Shown here piece after piece: positions 1 through 8,200 of a DNA stretch of 19,474 nt. This DNA is from an uncultured Muribaculaceae bacterium (GTDB lineage Bacteria; Bacteroidota; Bacteroidia; Bacteroidales; Muribaculaceae). The DNA lies in the NCBI GenBank assembly GCA_910579185.1, contig CAJTTG010000017.1:1-19474 (forward strand). Reading direction: 5' to 3'. Under the pieces are notes generated by a model that saw only the letters and a program-made list of their open reading frames with translations, did not search any database and had not been told where the DNA came from. Within the stretch, counting starts at the first letter, position 1, and each line of letters starts with the position of its first letter. The translations under genes and the position numbers were made by a program.

Positions 1-12
1 CTCTGAAAAGAG

Positions 13-44
13 AGCCGCGACTCGAAAGAGCCGCGGCTTTTTTT
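13..44 (+). terminator. Rho-independent terminator of a gene left of the window
   Basis: The arms AGCCGCG (13-19) and CGCGGCT (32-38) pair. Inside them CTC/GAG closes a GAAA tetraloop, with one A-C mismatch between the two stems. A run of seven T (38-44) follows on the + strand. The gene it serves lies outside the window. Confidence 0.85.
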
Positions 45-416
45 GTTTATGGCAGAGAGTATAGAGTATAGAGTTGGAGAGTTAGAGAGTTTAGAGTGGA
101 GAGAGAGCAGGGATGGTGGATCCGGACGCGGCAAGATTATAGAGTGTTCAGAGTAGTTTGGATGGGGCAGGTCGGGGTCATCGCACTCCGTGCGGTTGGC
201 CGCAATCATCAGCGATTGGATGGTTCGGTAGACGGCTCGGAGAGCCGTTACCCCGACAGGCCGATGGAGTGGGAGAGTGTGGAGTTAGAGAGTTAGAGAG
301 TGGAGTGCGCAGAGCGATGGGATTGGTGGAGCCGGACGCGGCATGCCGCTGTCCCTACAGGTATGACCCCTATGTCATCTGTGTTGAGAGGGGTTACTCT
401 GATAGGGTTGTGTGGG
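45..416. repeat. Gene-free region: GA-rich tracts plus mosaic palindromic repeat block 1
   Basis: No credible gene is seen here. Positions 52-108 and 276-305 are purine-rich and repeat variants of GAGAGTTAGA. Between and after them lie modules of the repeat family found elsewhere in the window: a partial module near 120-130, a module around 170-213 with CACTCCGTGCGG, the hairpin module with ACGGCTC-GGA-GAGCCGT at 232-248, and the palindrome module at 331-361 with core GCGGCATGCCGC (338-349). The block lies just 3' of the umuC-like gene. Open frames here are by-products of the repeats. Confidence 0.75.
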
Positions 417-1622
417 TTATTGGGGTTTGGTGGGATGGGTGGAGGCGGCGAGGTTTATTGTTGGCGTGGAGGAGTGGGCGTTGGTGTTGATGCGGTCGAT
501 TGTGGCCATAAGGCGTTGGCGTTTTTCGTTTTTGTCGGGGTCGGTGAAGAGGTTTGCCGGTTGTTTTGCTGATAGGGAGAGATGGTGGAGTGTTATTCCG
601 GCTCTTTTGTAGGTGAGTCCGCGGCGGAATATCTGTTTCAGGCCGCGTGTGGCTGCCTCGATGAGCTCCGGGGTGAAGTTGGTTGGATCGGGGAGGTGGA
701 TGGTTGTAGTGCCGGCGTATTGTTCCTGTTGGGTGTGGAAGCGGTTTGTGCGAAGGAATATGGTTATTTCTTTTGCAAGTAGTTGTTTTTTGCGCAGTCG
801 TTCGGCGGCTTTGGATGTGAATGCTGATATTGCAGTTGTGAGCTGGTCGATTGTCCCGATGTCGTGAGGAAATGTCCTGGAAATGGAGATTGATCTACGT
901 TCGGGCGGAGTGGTGCGTTTCTCGATGCATGGTGTTCCGTTGAGTTCGATCCATGTTTCATGTGCGGAACGAGGGAGGATTCTCATTGCTGTGTCGTGGG
1001 GGAGGTCGCGAAGCTGGAGGGCTGTTGTTATGGCGCGTTCTGAGAGTTTTTTTGCGGTCTGTGGTCCTATTCCCCATATTTGCTGGATAGGGAGCATTGA
1101 GAGGGCTTTCTGTTCTTTTTGAGGTGTGTCGATCAGAGTGACGCTTTTGTAGGCCGGATATCGTTTGGCAAACAGTGCGGCTACTTTCGCGAGTGTTTTG
1201 GTGCGTGCTATTCCGAGGGATACGGGTATGCCGGTCTTTAGGCGTAGCTCATCAACGATGTAGTGGCCGAATTCCTCGAGATTTCCAACGGCGGCGGTGA
1301 GTGGCAGGAATGCTTCGTCGATGGAGTAGACTTCCATGTTGTCGCCTATGATGCGGTGGAGGAGTTCCATGACCTGTGATGATATCCGGGAGTATAGTCC
1401 GTGGGATCCGGAGATTACTGCTACGTTGGCTCGGAGGCACAGGTCTTTTACTTTGAAGTAGGGGACTGTACGTTTGAGCCCAAGGGCTTTTGCTTCGTTA
1501 GATAGTGCGACGATGCATCCATCGTTGTTTGAGAGGACGATGACGGGTCGACCCACGAGTTCCGGATTGCGGACCCGTTCGCATGATACAAAGAAGTTGT
1601 TGCAGTCTACGAGGGCATACAT
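417..1622 (-). CDS. umuC: Y-family DNA polymerase, UmuC type
   Basis: Translesion DNA polymerase (401 aa), expected to copy past damaged bases with low fidelity; in the classic system UmuC works with processed UmuD. The N-terminus has the family start with D6 and the NNFFVSCER stretch. The palm motif YSIDEAF supplies D102 and E103, which with D6 are the expected metal ligands. A helix-hairpin-helix-like stretch (IWGIGPQTAKKL, about 182-193) and a C-terminal little-finger region complete the protein. Its length is near the usual 420 aa and no break is seen. No umuD-like gene is adjacent: the other side is the tRNA-Asp pair. The ATG at 1620-1622 fits a promoter about 28 nt upstream. DinB-type naming is an alternative, but the N-terminal motifs favour UmuC. 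Confidence 0.9.
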   Translation of the reverse strand: MYALVDCNNFFVSCERVRNPELVGRPVIVLSNNDGCIVALSNEAKALGLKRTVPYFKVKDLCLRANVAVISGSHGLYSRISSQVMELLHRIIGDNMEVYSIDEAFLPLTAAVGNLEEFGHYIVDELRLKTGIPVSLGIARTKTLAKVAALFAKRYPAYKSVTLIDTPQKEQKALSMLPIQQIWGIGPQTAKKLSERAITTALQLRDLPHDTAMRILPRSAHETWIELNGTPCIEKRTTPPERRSISISRTFPHDIGTIDQLTTAISAFTSKAAERLRKKQLLAKEITIFLRTNRFHTQQEQYAGTTTIHLPDPTNFTPELIEAATRGLKQIFRRGLTYKRAGITLHHLSLSAKQPANLFTDPDKNEKRQRLMATIDRINTNAHSSTPTINLAASTHPTKPQ

Positions 1623-1649
1623 GGCTGGATGTGTGTCGGTTTTTCATTA

Positions 1650-1680
1650 CAAAAATATTGATTTTAGTATTGATTTCAAA
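1650..1680 (-). promoter_or_regulatory. Promoter of the umuC-like gene
   Basis: On the minus strand TTTG (1677-1680), 19 nt, then TATTTTTG (1650-1657) match the Bacteroidetes -33/-7 pattern. The transcript would start near 1643, about 20 nt before the ATG. Confidence 0.7.
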
Positions 1681-1713
1681 AATATATTCGTGGGTGGGAA
1701 TGGTAATACGTTG

Positions 1714-1728
1714 TCAGTCAGTGACTGA
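1714..1728. promoter_or_regulatory. 15-bp perfect palindrome between divergent promoters
   Basis: TCAGTCA-G-TGACTGA is a perfect 7-1-7 inverted repeat. It lies between the umuC-type promoter (-33 box at 1677-1680) and the tRNA promoter (-33 box at 1771-1774). It has no T-run, so it is not a terminator. An operator is possible, but no regulator is identified. Confidence 0.4.
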
Positions 1729-1770
1729 TGGGCGCCCGGGCTGATTTGTGTGAAAAAATATTTGAAAATG

Positions 1771-1802
1771 CTTGCATAAATGAAATATGTGTGCTAACTT
1801 TG
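1771..1802 (+). promoter_or_regulatory. Promoter of tRNA-Asp copy 1
   Basis: CTTG (1771-1774), 20 nt, then TAACTTTG (1795-1802). The same boxes and spacing occur before the second copy. The predicted transcript start is near 1808, where a leader hairpin CAAACG (1809-1814)/CGTTTG (1825-1830) begins. Confidence 0.75.
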
Positions 1803-1844
1803 CACACGCAAACGGCAAGAGAGTCGTTTGGAAAGATCCAAAAT

Positions 1845-1918
1845 GGTGTGGTAGTTCAGCTGGTTAGAATACCTGCCTGTCACGCAGGGGGTCGCGGGTT
1901 CGAGTCCCGTCCATACCG
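1845..1918 (+). tRNA. tRNA-Asp (GTC), copy 1
   Basis: The 7-bp acceptor stem pairs GGTGTGG with CCATACC (one G-T pair). The anticodon stem CCTGC/GCAGG encloses a 7-nt loop with GTC at 1879-1881. The T arm has the GGTTCGAGTCC pattern and the discriminator is G. The terminal CCA is not encoded, since CCG follows. It is transcribed alone from its own promoter and ends at the terminator just downstream. Confidence 0.95.
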
Positions 1919-1932
1919 CCGAGGAGAGAGGA

Positions 1933-1982
1933 GAATGAGTGATTGATAAATTTTATTTATCGTTACTCATTCTTTTTTTTTT
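1933..1982 (+). terminator. Terminator of tRNA-Asp copy 1
   Basis: GAATGAGT (1933-1940) pairs with ACTCATTC, with further imperfect pairing through GATAAA/TTTATC. A T-run at 1972-1982 follows. The hairpin is conserved in the second copy with wobble-compatible changes. Confidence 0.85.
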
Positions 1983-2026
1983 GTGTATTTTGGGCCCGGG
2001 TGGATGATGGGATGGATGTTTGTTTG

Positions 2027-2300
2027 GAGGGTGGAGCCGGACGGTTGGCATGCAAATCACAGCCGTCGTTGGCAGGAACTGCGGCATGCCACGTCCGGAT
2101 AATATACAGATAATTAATCTATTTGCGTGGGAGGGTGAAGCCGGACGCGCCATGGCGCAGTCCCTACAGGTGGAGGGGTATTTGGTCGATAAGCAGCAGG
2201 TTTTATGGGATTGGCCGGGATCATTGGCAGGGTGTGGCGGTAGACGGCTCGGAGAGCCGTTACCCCGACGGGGATGATGAATGGAGTGAGCGGAGCCGGA
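2027..2300 (+). repeat. Mosaic palindromic repeat block 2
   Basis: In order: a reverse-oriented arm (2071-2099, core GCGGCATGCCAC), a spacer of about 40 bp rich in A and T, a forward arm (2140-2170, perfect 12-bp core GCGCCATGGCGC at 2147-2158, then CAGTCCCTACAGG), a variable link, and the hairpin module with ACGGCTC-GGA-GAGCCGT at 2244-2260. Both arms together could form a stem of nearly 30 bp. No gene is credible between 1983 and 2402, and reading frames across the block are repeat by-products. Confidence 0.8.
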
Positions 2301-2402
2301 TGTTGTATAGGCCATGCAGGTGGGGAATTGAAGTGATATTCATGGTGGGGTGGAGTTATGGAGGATTTATGTAAAAAAAAATGAGCGGAATTTGCTTTAG
2401 GA

Positions 2403-2434
2403 CTTGCAGGAATGGAATTGTTTTCTTAACTTTG
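2403..2434 (+). promoter_or_regulatory. Promoter of tRNA-Asp copy 2
   Basis: CTTG (2403-2406), 20 nt, then TAACTTTG (2427-2434). The boxes and spacing match copy 1 although the spacer sequence has diverged, which supports both being functional. Confidence 0.75.
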
Positions 2435-2476
2435 CATTCGCAAACGGCAAGAGAGTCGTTTGAAAAGATCCAAAAT

Positions 2477-2550
2477 GGTGTGGTAGTTCAGCTGGTTAGA
2501 ATACCTGCCTGTCACGCAGGGGGTCGCGGGTTCGAGTCCCGTCCATACCG
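2477..2550 (+). tRNA. tRNA-Asp (GTC), copy 2
   Basis: Identical over all 74 nt to the first copy, with anticodon GTC at 2511-2513 and CCA not encoded. It keeps the leader hairpin CAAACG/CGTTTG and its own terminator, so it should be an independent transcription unit. Confidence 0.95.
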
Positions 2551-2564
2551 CCGAGGAGAGAGGA

Positions 2565-2609
2565 GAATGAGTGATTAGTAGATTTATCTATTGTTGCTCA
2601 TTCTTTTTT
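2565..2609 (+). terminator. Terminator of tRNA-Asp copy 2
   Basis: GAATGAGT (2565-2572) pairs with GCTCATTC (one T-G pair) and TAGA pairs with TCTA nearer the loop. A T-run ending at 2609 follows. This is the diverged counterpart of the first tRNA terminator. Confidence 0.85.
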
Positions 2610-2653
2610 GTGTGTATTTTGGTCTGGGTGGATGATGGGGTGGATGTTTGTTT

Positions 2654-2880
2654 GGAGGGTGGTGCCGGACGGGTGGCATGGAGAAATGTAATCCCGAAAG
2701 GGTGGGTGAGCCGGACGCGCCATGGCGCAGTCCCTACAGGTGGAGGGGGATTTGGTTGATAATCAGCAGGTTTTATGGGACATGGCCGGGGTCTTCGGCT
2801 GGAAGTGGCGGTAGACGGCTCGGAGAGCCGTTACCCCGGCAGGGCTGGTGAATGGAGTGAGTGAAGCCGGAGGGGCAATA
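2654..2880 (+). repeat. Mosaic palindromic repeat block 3
   Basis: Forward palindrome arm at 2710-2740 (core 2717-2728) and hairpin module with stem at 2815-2831. It lacks the reverse arm and spacer present in blocks 2 and 4. It is part of the tRNA duplication. No gene is seen in 2610-2881. Confidence 0.8.
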
Positions 2881-2881
2881 T

Positions 2882-3116
2882 ATGCGAATCACAGCCGTGG
2901 TTGGTAGGGACTGCGGCATGCCGCGTCCGGATAATATGCAGATAATCAGTCTTTTGTATGGGTGGGTGAGCCGGACGCGCCATGGCGCAGTCCCTACAGG
3001 TGGAGGGGGATTTGGTTGATAAGCAACAGGTTTTATGGGGTTGGCCGGGATCATCGGCAGGGTGTAGCGGTAGACGGCTCGGAGAGCCGTTACCCCGACG
3101 GGGATGATGAGTGGGA
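2882..3116 (+). repeat. Mosaic palindromic repeat block 4
   Basis: A third tandem copy, without a tRNA. It has a reverse arm at 2903-2930 (core GCGGCATGCCGC, 2913-2924), an AT-rich spacer, a forward arm at 2970-3000 (core GCGCCATGGCGC, 2977-2988) and a hairpin module with stem at 3074-3090. It ends about 15 bp from the 3' end of the comF-like gene. No U-tract follows its hairpins on the minus strand, so it is not an obvious terminator for the operon that ends here. Confidence 0.8.
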
Positions 3117-3132
3117 AGAGTGGATAAGGGGT

Positions 3133-3846
3133 TTATTGGAGTTGGGTGGCGGCGAGGGTCAGGATGGAGATGTGGGCTGAGGGGCAGGCGGAGTGGATTG
3201 CTTTGCAGCAGGCCATCAGGGTTGATCCGGTTGTGATTACATCGTCGACGAGCAGGATGTGGAGGCCGGTCAGCTGTTCGGGGTGGTTGAGTTTGTATGT
3301 GTGCTGGGCGTTGAGCCAGCGTCGGTATGCGTTTTTGCGTGTCTGGGTGGAGTGTGGTCGAGTGGCGATCAGGTTGCTGAGTATTGGTAGTGCGGTTTGA
3401 TCGTGCAGTCCCATGGCGAGTATCTCGGCTTGGTTGTAGCCTCGGCGGTGTTTCTTTGAGGGGTGCATGGGTACGGGGATGATTGCGTCGATACCATCGA
3501 AGAATCCATCTGGTTTTATCTTACGTGCAAATTCTGCGCCGAGTTTTCGGATTATGATTGGACGGCCACGGTATTTTGCCGACATGATCAGGTTTGTGTA
3601 GGGGCTTTCGCGGTGGTAGTGGAAATATGCGGCGGCGCGTTCGATGGGGACTTTGCGCATGAGCCGCTGATGGATTGAGTTGAAATTGTCGCGGTGGATG
3701 TCGCACAGGGGCATGTTGACGCGGCATTCCAGACAGATGAAGTCTTCGCCGTGGACGAGTGGCTTGTCGCACACTTCGCATAGGCGAGGGAAGAGGATGC
3801 CGGAGAGGTCGGCTATCCATTGTTTTATTCCTGCGATGATTGCCAT
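3133..3846 (-). CDS. comF: ComF family phosphoribosyltransferase-like protein
   Basis: Member of the ComF/GntX family (237 aa). ComF proteins support DNA uptake in competent bacteria, but in Bacteroidales the role is not settled. The N-terminus has a four-cysteine zinc site (C23, C26, C38, C41). The C-terminal half is a PRTase fold with the PRPP-binding loop ILLVDDVITTGST (about 197-209) and the family motif RRGYNQAE (about 134-141). It is the last gene of the carA operon. Its ATG (3844-3846) lies inside recX, with a 22-nt overlap, which suggests translational coupling. Length and motifs are complete. Confidence 0.88.
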   Translation of the reverse strand: MAIIAGIKQWIADLSGILFPRLCEVCDKPLVHGEDFICLECRVNMPLCDIHRDNFNSIHQRLMRKVPIERAAAYFHYHRESPYTNLIMSAKYRGRPIIIRKLGAEFARKIKPDGFFDGIDAIIPVPMHPSKKHRRGYNQAEILAMGLHDQTALPILSNLIATRPHSTQTRKNAYRRWLNAQHTYKLNHPEQLTGLHILLVDDVITTGSTLMACCKAIHSACPSAHISILTLAATQLQ

Positions 3847-4328
3847 AGGCGTGAGCTTTCAAGTATTCTGGAGATAAGGGATGTTTCGTATCCACGGCCA
3901 ATGGCAAAGCGTATGAGTCGCTGGCGTTTTTCAAAGTGGGTCATTTCGTCCGGCATCTGGCGCAGTTTCGATGCTATGGCTTTGAATGCTATGGCTGCGT
4001 AGCGTCGCATGTCGATTTCGGACAGGGCATCGTCGATGGTTGATTTGTCGATGCGTTTGGCATAGAGGGCGGTGGTTATCTTGCGCCGTCCCCATTTGGC
4101 ATAGAGGTATCGGTCCCGTGTGTAGGCCCGTGCAAAGCGTGAGTCGTCGAGAAAGCGGTTTTCGGTCAGTTGGGTTATTATGTTGTCGGCATCGGCGGAT
4201 GATATGCCCCATTGCGACATTTTGCGTCGCAGGTCGAAGGAGCATTGTTCGGAACGTGCGCATAGATCTTCGAGCCGTATGAGGGCGGCTTGGGGTTTGA
4301 CCGGTTGCTTTTTGCCACGGAGTTTCAT
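3825..4328 (-). CDS. recX: Regulatory protein RecX
   Basis: RecX binds RecA filaments and limits or modulates RecA activity. The 167-aa protein is all-helical in appearance, with repeated three-helix RecX motifs. The diagnostic stretch FLDDSRFARAYTRDR lies around 59-73, followed by KWGRRKI at 78-84. Length is within the usual 150-200 aa. The gene starts 21 nt after prmC and overlaps the downstream comF-like gene. recA is not nearby. Confidence 0.88.
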   Translation of the reverse strand: MKLRGKKQPVKPQAALIRLEDLCARSEQCSFDLRRKMSQWGISSADADNIITQLTENRFLDDSRFARAYTRDRYLYAKWGRRKITTALYAKRIDKSTIDDALSEIDMRRYAAIAFKAIASKLRQMPDEMTHFEKRQRLIRFAIGRGYETSLISRILESSRLWQSSQE

Positions 4329-4349
4329 TTGCCGACAGGGGGATGGGGG

Positions 4350-5219
4350 TTATTCAGCAGGGGCTGTTGCCGAGATGAAGCGTTGTTTGCGCTGCATGTC
4401 GGGAGTGACGGTTATCTCTGTCCATCCGTCGGCCTCCAGCATTGACCGGAGCTGTGGAGCGAAGAGGGGGTTGATCTCGAAGTAGAGGCGTCCTCCGGGG
4501 CGCAGGGCAAGCCGTGAATATGAGCTGATGGCCCGGTAGAACTTCAAGGGGTCTGAATCGGGCACGAATAGAGCCAGCGACGGTTCGTGGTCGAGCACGT
4601 TGGGATCCATCGCGGTGCGTTCGCTTTCGGCGATATAGGGGGGATTGCTGACAATGATATCCATGTCGGCTTTGTCGGGCCTTGGGAGGGAGAGCACATC
4701 TGCATTGCGGAAATGGATCGTCGTTTTTGTCAATGTTGCATTTCCGGCGGCTACTTCGAGGGCTTTGGCGGATATGTCGACGGCTGTGACCTCGGCGAAC
4801 GGCAGATTGCGTGCCAGGGCTATGGCTATGCATCCTGAGCCGGTGCATAGATCCATTACGCGCAGATCGCTGCGTCCGTGGGCATCGGCCACGATCATGT
4901 CGACGAGTTCCTCTGTCTCCGGGCGTGGAATAAGCACGTCGGGAGTCACGTTGAGTGTCAGCCCGTAGAAGCGTGCTTCGCCGAGGATATACTGTATAGG
5001 CTCGTGGTCGAGCAGCCGCCGTGTGATCTCATCGACTTTTCCTGCTATGTACGGACTTATCTCCTGGTCGGCGCGGATCATCATTTCCGTGCGGTTCCAG
5101 CCTTTGAGTTTCTCAAATATGATGCGCACCATCCACCGGGCTTCTCCGTCGGGATACTCGGATAGAAGCCTGCGGATAGCGTTGTCGGCACACTGCCGGA
5201 GGGTCAATACTCGTCCCAT
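4350..5219 (-). CDS. prmC: Peptide chain release factor N5-glutamine methyltransferase PrmC
   Basis: Methylates the glutamine of the GGQ motif in release factors RF1 and RF2, using S-adenosylmethionine. The 289-aa protein has a helical N-terminal domain (1-85), PRPETEEL at 99-106, SAM motif I (DLCTGSGCIAIAL, 123-135), and the catalytic NPPY at 192-195. These are the hallmarks of PrmC/HemK. Its start overlaps the carB end by 16 nt, so translation is probably coupled. Complete and typical in length. Confidence 0.93.
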   Translation of the reverse strand: MGRVLTLRQCADNAIRRLLSEYPDGEARWMVRIIFEKLKGWNRTEMMIRADQEISPYIAGKVDEITRRLLDHEPIQYILGEARFYGLTLNVTPDVLIPRPETEELVDMIVADAHGRSDLRVMDLCTGSGCIAIALARNLPFAEVTAVDISAKALEVAAGNATLTKTTIHFRNADVLSLPRPDKADMDIIVSNPPYIAESERTAMDPNVLDHEPSLALFVPDSDPLKFYRAISSYSRLALRPGGRLYFEINPLFAPQLRSMLEADGWTEITVTPDMQRKQRFISATAPAE

Positions 5220-8200
5220 GGTATGATCTGTATTTCGTCGGGCGAGAGTGATGTGAATGCTCTGATGAATGTGGATGCCAGACGGGCGTTGGTCAGGAGC
5301 GAGATATTGAGGTCGATGGCTGCGCGGCGGATCTTGTGCCCGTTTCCGAGTTCGGTCGGGGTCAGATCTTTCGGCACGTTGACAACGAAATCGACCGTGC
5401 GGTCGTGGAGCAGATCGAGAGCCTGGGGCTGCCGGTCGGGTTCCGATGGCCAGAAGGCTTCGGTTGCCTTTACTCCGTTCTCGTTCAGGAACCGTGCTGT
5501 GCCGGGTGTCGCATATATGGGCAGACCATAGGCGCTCATCATTGCGGCGCCCTCGAGCATGCTTGCTTTCTGCTTGGCGGTGCCTGTTGACAGGAGGACT
5601 CCTTTGCGTGGGATCTGGAGGCCGACGGAGAGCATTGATTTGAGGATGGCTTCCGAGGTGTCGACCCCTATGCAGCCTACTTCGCCTGTGGACACCATGT
5701 CGACTCCGAGCACGGGGTCGGCACCCTGTAGTCGGGAGAAGCTGAACTGCGATGCCTTGATGCCCACGTAGTCGAGGTCGAAGGCACTTTTTTCGGGTTT
5801 CTCCACCGGGATTCCGAGCATGATCTTGGTGGCGAGCTCAATGAAGTTGATCTTCAGTACCTTGCTGACGAATGGGAAGGATCGCGAAGCCCGGAGGTTG
5901 CATTCAATAACCTTTATGTCGTTGTTTTTGGCAAGGAACTGGATGTTGAAGGGTCCGGAGATGCTGAGGGCACCGGCTATCTGCTGTCCGATTTTCTTGA
6001 TCCGTCGCATTGTCTCGACGTAGAGCTTCTGCGGAGGGAACTGGATTGTTGCGTCGCCGGAATGTACGCCGGCAAATTCTATATGCTCCGAGATAGCGTA
6101 GGCTTTGATCACTCCGTCCTGCGCCACGGCATCCATCTCGATCTCTTTGGCGTTCTGGATGAATTCGCTGACCACAACGGGGTGTTTCTTCGACACCTCT
6201 GCCGCCAGCTGCAGGAAGCGGTGGAGCTCGTCGGGGTTGGAGCAAACGTTCATTGCCGCGCCGGAGAGAACATAGCTCGGACGGACGAGGACGGGGAATC
6301 CAACCTCGTCGATAAACGAATTGATATCCTCGAAGCTTGTCAGCTCACGCCAGCGCGGCTGGTCGATGTGGAGCCTGTCGAGCATTGCGGAGAACTTGTT
6401 GCGGTCCTCGGCGTTGTCGATGCTCTTGGCCGATGTCCCGAGGATGTTGACGTGCTCCCGGTCGAGACGTGTTGCCAGATTGTTGGGTATCTGTCCGCCC
6501 ACGCTCAGAATCACGCCGTGGGGCTGCTCGATGTCGAGTATGTCCATCACGCGCTCGAAAGTCAGCTCATCGAAGTAGAGGCGGTCACACATATCATAGT
6601 CCGTGGATACCGTCTCCGGGTTATAATTGATCATGACCGAACGCCAGCCCTCTTTCTTGACGGTCTGGAGCGCGTTGACCGAACACCAGTCGAACTCCAC
6701 GGAAGATCCGATGCGGTAGGCTCCCGATCCGAGAACCACCACGGAGCGTCGGTCGGTCGGGGCTTCGATGTCGTTTTCAGTGCCGTTGTAGGTGAGATAC
6801 AGATAATTGGTCATGGCCGGATATTCGGCGGCCAGAGTGTCGATTTGCTTGACTACGGGTCTTATTCCGGCTGAGAGGCGCATCCGGCGCACGTCCATTG
6901 CCAACTTTTCCGGATCTTCACCGCTGTTTCCGGCGAGCCGTCCGATCTGGAAATCGGAGAATCCCTGCTGCTTGGCTGTTCTGAGCAGCGGTGTGGCGAT
7001 TGATTCAATGCCGCTGCATCCGCGCAGTTCGTCTGATGTTTCGATGATGTTCTGCAGGCGGTAGAGGAACCAGCGGTCGATCTTTGTCAGGGCGTGGATG
7101 CGCTCCACGTCGTAGCCCTGCTGCATGGCCTGGGCAATGACGAAGATGCGTTTGTCGGTTGGGGTCGACAGCTCGTGGTCAATGTCGGCCACCTTGAGGG
7201 GATGGTTGCCTGTGAATCCGTGCATGCCCTGTCCGATCATGCGCAGGCCTTTCTGGAGGGCTTCTTCAAATGTGCGTCCGATCGACATGATCTCACCGAC
7301 GGATTTCATCGATGAACCGATCTCGCGGCGCACGCCATGGAACTTGCCGAGATCCCATCGCGGAATCTTGCAGACCACATAGTCGAGGGCCGGTTCGAAG
7401 AATGCCGAGGTCACTTTGGTCACCGTGTTGCGCAGGTCGAACAATCCGAAGCCGAGGCCGAGCTTGGCGGCCACGAATGCCAGGGGATAGCCGGTGGCTT
7501 TCGAAGCGAGAGCCGAAGAGCGGCTCAGACGGGCGTTGACCTCGATCACGCGGTAGTCCATCGAATCGGTGTCGAAGGCATATTGCACGTTGCATTCGCC
7601 GACGATGCCTATATGGCGCACGATCTTGATGGCGAGTTTGCGCAGATAGTGGTAGTCCTCGTTCGACAGGGTCTGCGAGGGAGCCACCACGATCGATTCG
7701 CCGGTGTGGATGCCGAGCGGATCGAAATTCTCCATGTTGCAGACCGTTATGCAGTTGTCGAAGCGGTCGCGGACCACTTCGTATTCCACTTCCTTCCATC
7801 CTTTGAGCGATTTCTCCACCAGCACCTGTGGCGAGAACGACAGAGCTTTTTCTGTCAGCTCGATCAGCTCAGTCTCGTTGTCGCAGAAGCCGCTGCCAAG
7901 ACCGCCCAGAGCGTAGGCCGCGCGTACTATCACCGGGAATCCGAGCCTACGGGCGGCTTCCAGTGCGCCCTCAACGTTGTCGACGGCCTCGCTTTTGATC
8001 GTTTTCACTCCGATCTGGTCGAGCTTACGGACAAATAGCTCGCGGTCCTCCGTGTCCATGATGGCACGTACGGGGGTTCCCAGCACCTTGACACCATGGC
8101 GTTCGAGCACGCCCGATTCATATAGCTCCACACCGCAGTTGAGAGCCGTCTGGCCGCCGAAAGCGAGCATTATGCCGTCGGGGCGTTCGCGCTCGATGAC

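Larger units (their letters stand above)
1771..2880. repeat. Tandem segmental duplication carrying tRNA-Asp, its promoter, terminator and trailing repeats
   Basis: The segment from 1771 is repeated from 2403. The tRNA copies are 632 bp apart and identical. The leader differs at one position in the 37 nt before the tRNA, and the terminators differ by several changes. The downstream palindrome module at 2140 recurs at 2710, an offset of only 570 bp. About 62 bp (the reverse-oriented arm and spacer of the repeat element) is therefore missing from the second copy or was added to the first. Confidence 0.85.

Noticed and set aside
2240..2270. Hairpin module considered as a rho-independent terminator for the converging comF operon
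   Set aside because: No T-run follows on either strand, and the same hairpin also occurs where no gene ends.
2071..3000. Repeated palindromes considered as a CRISPR array
   Set aside because: Spacing is irregular, the segments between are themselves repeated rather than unique, repeats occur in both orientations, and no cas genes are present.
2020..3054. Several 60-120 residue frames across the repeats, with recurring RLGEPLPR or PDAPWRSPYR stretches
   Set aside because: The shared peptides are just translations of the palindromic repeat modules in different frames, so they are not genes.
6062..6874. 270-residue + strand open frame inside carB
   Set aside because: Antisense shadow of carB; no promoter or domain supports it.
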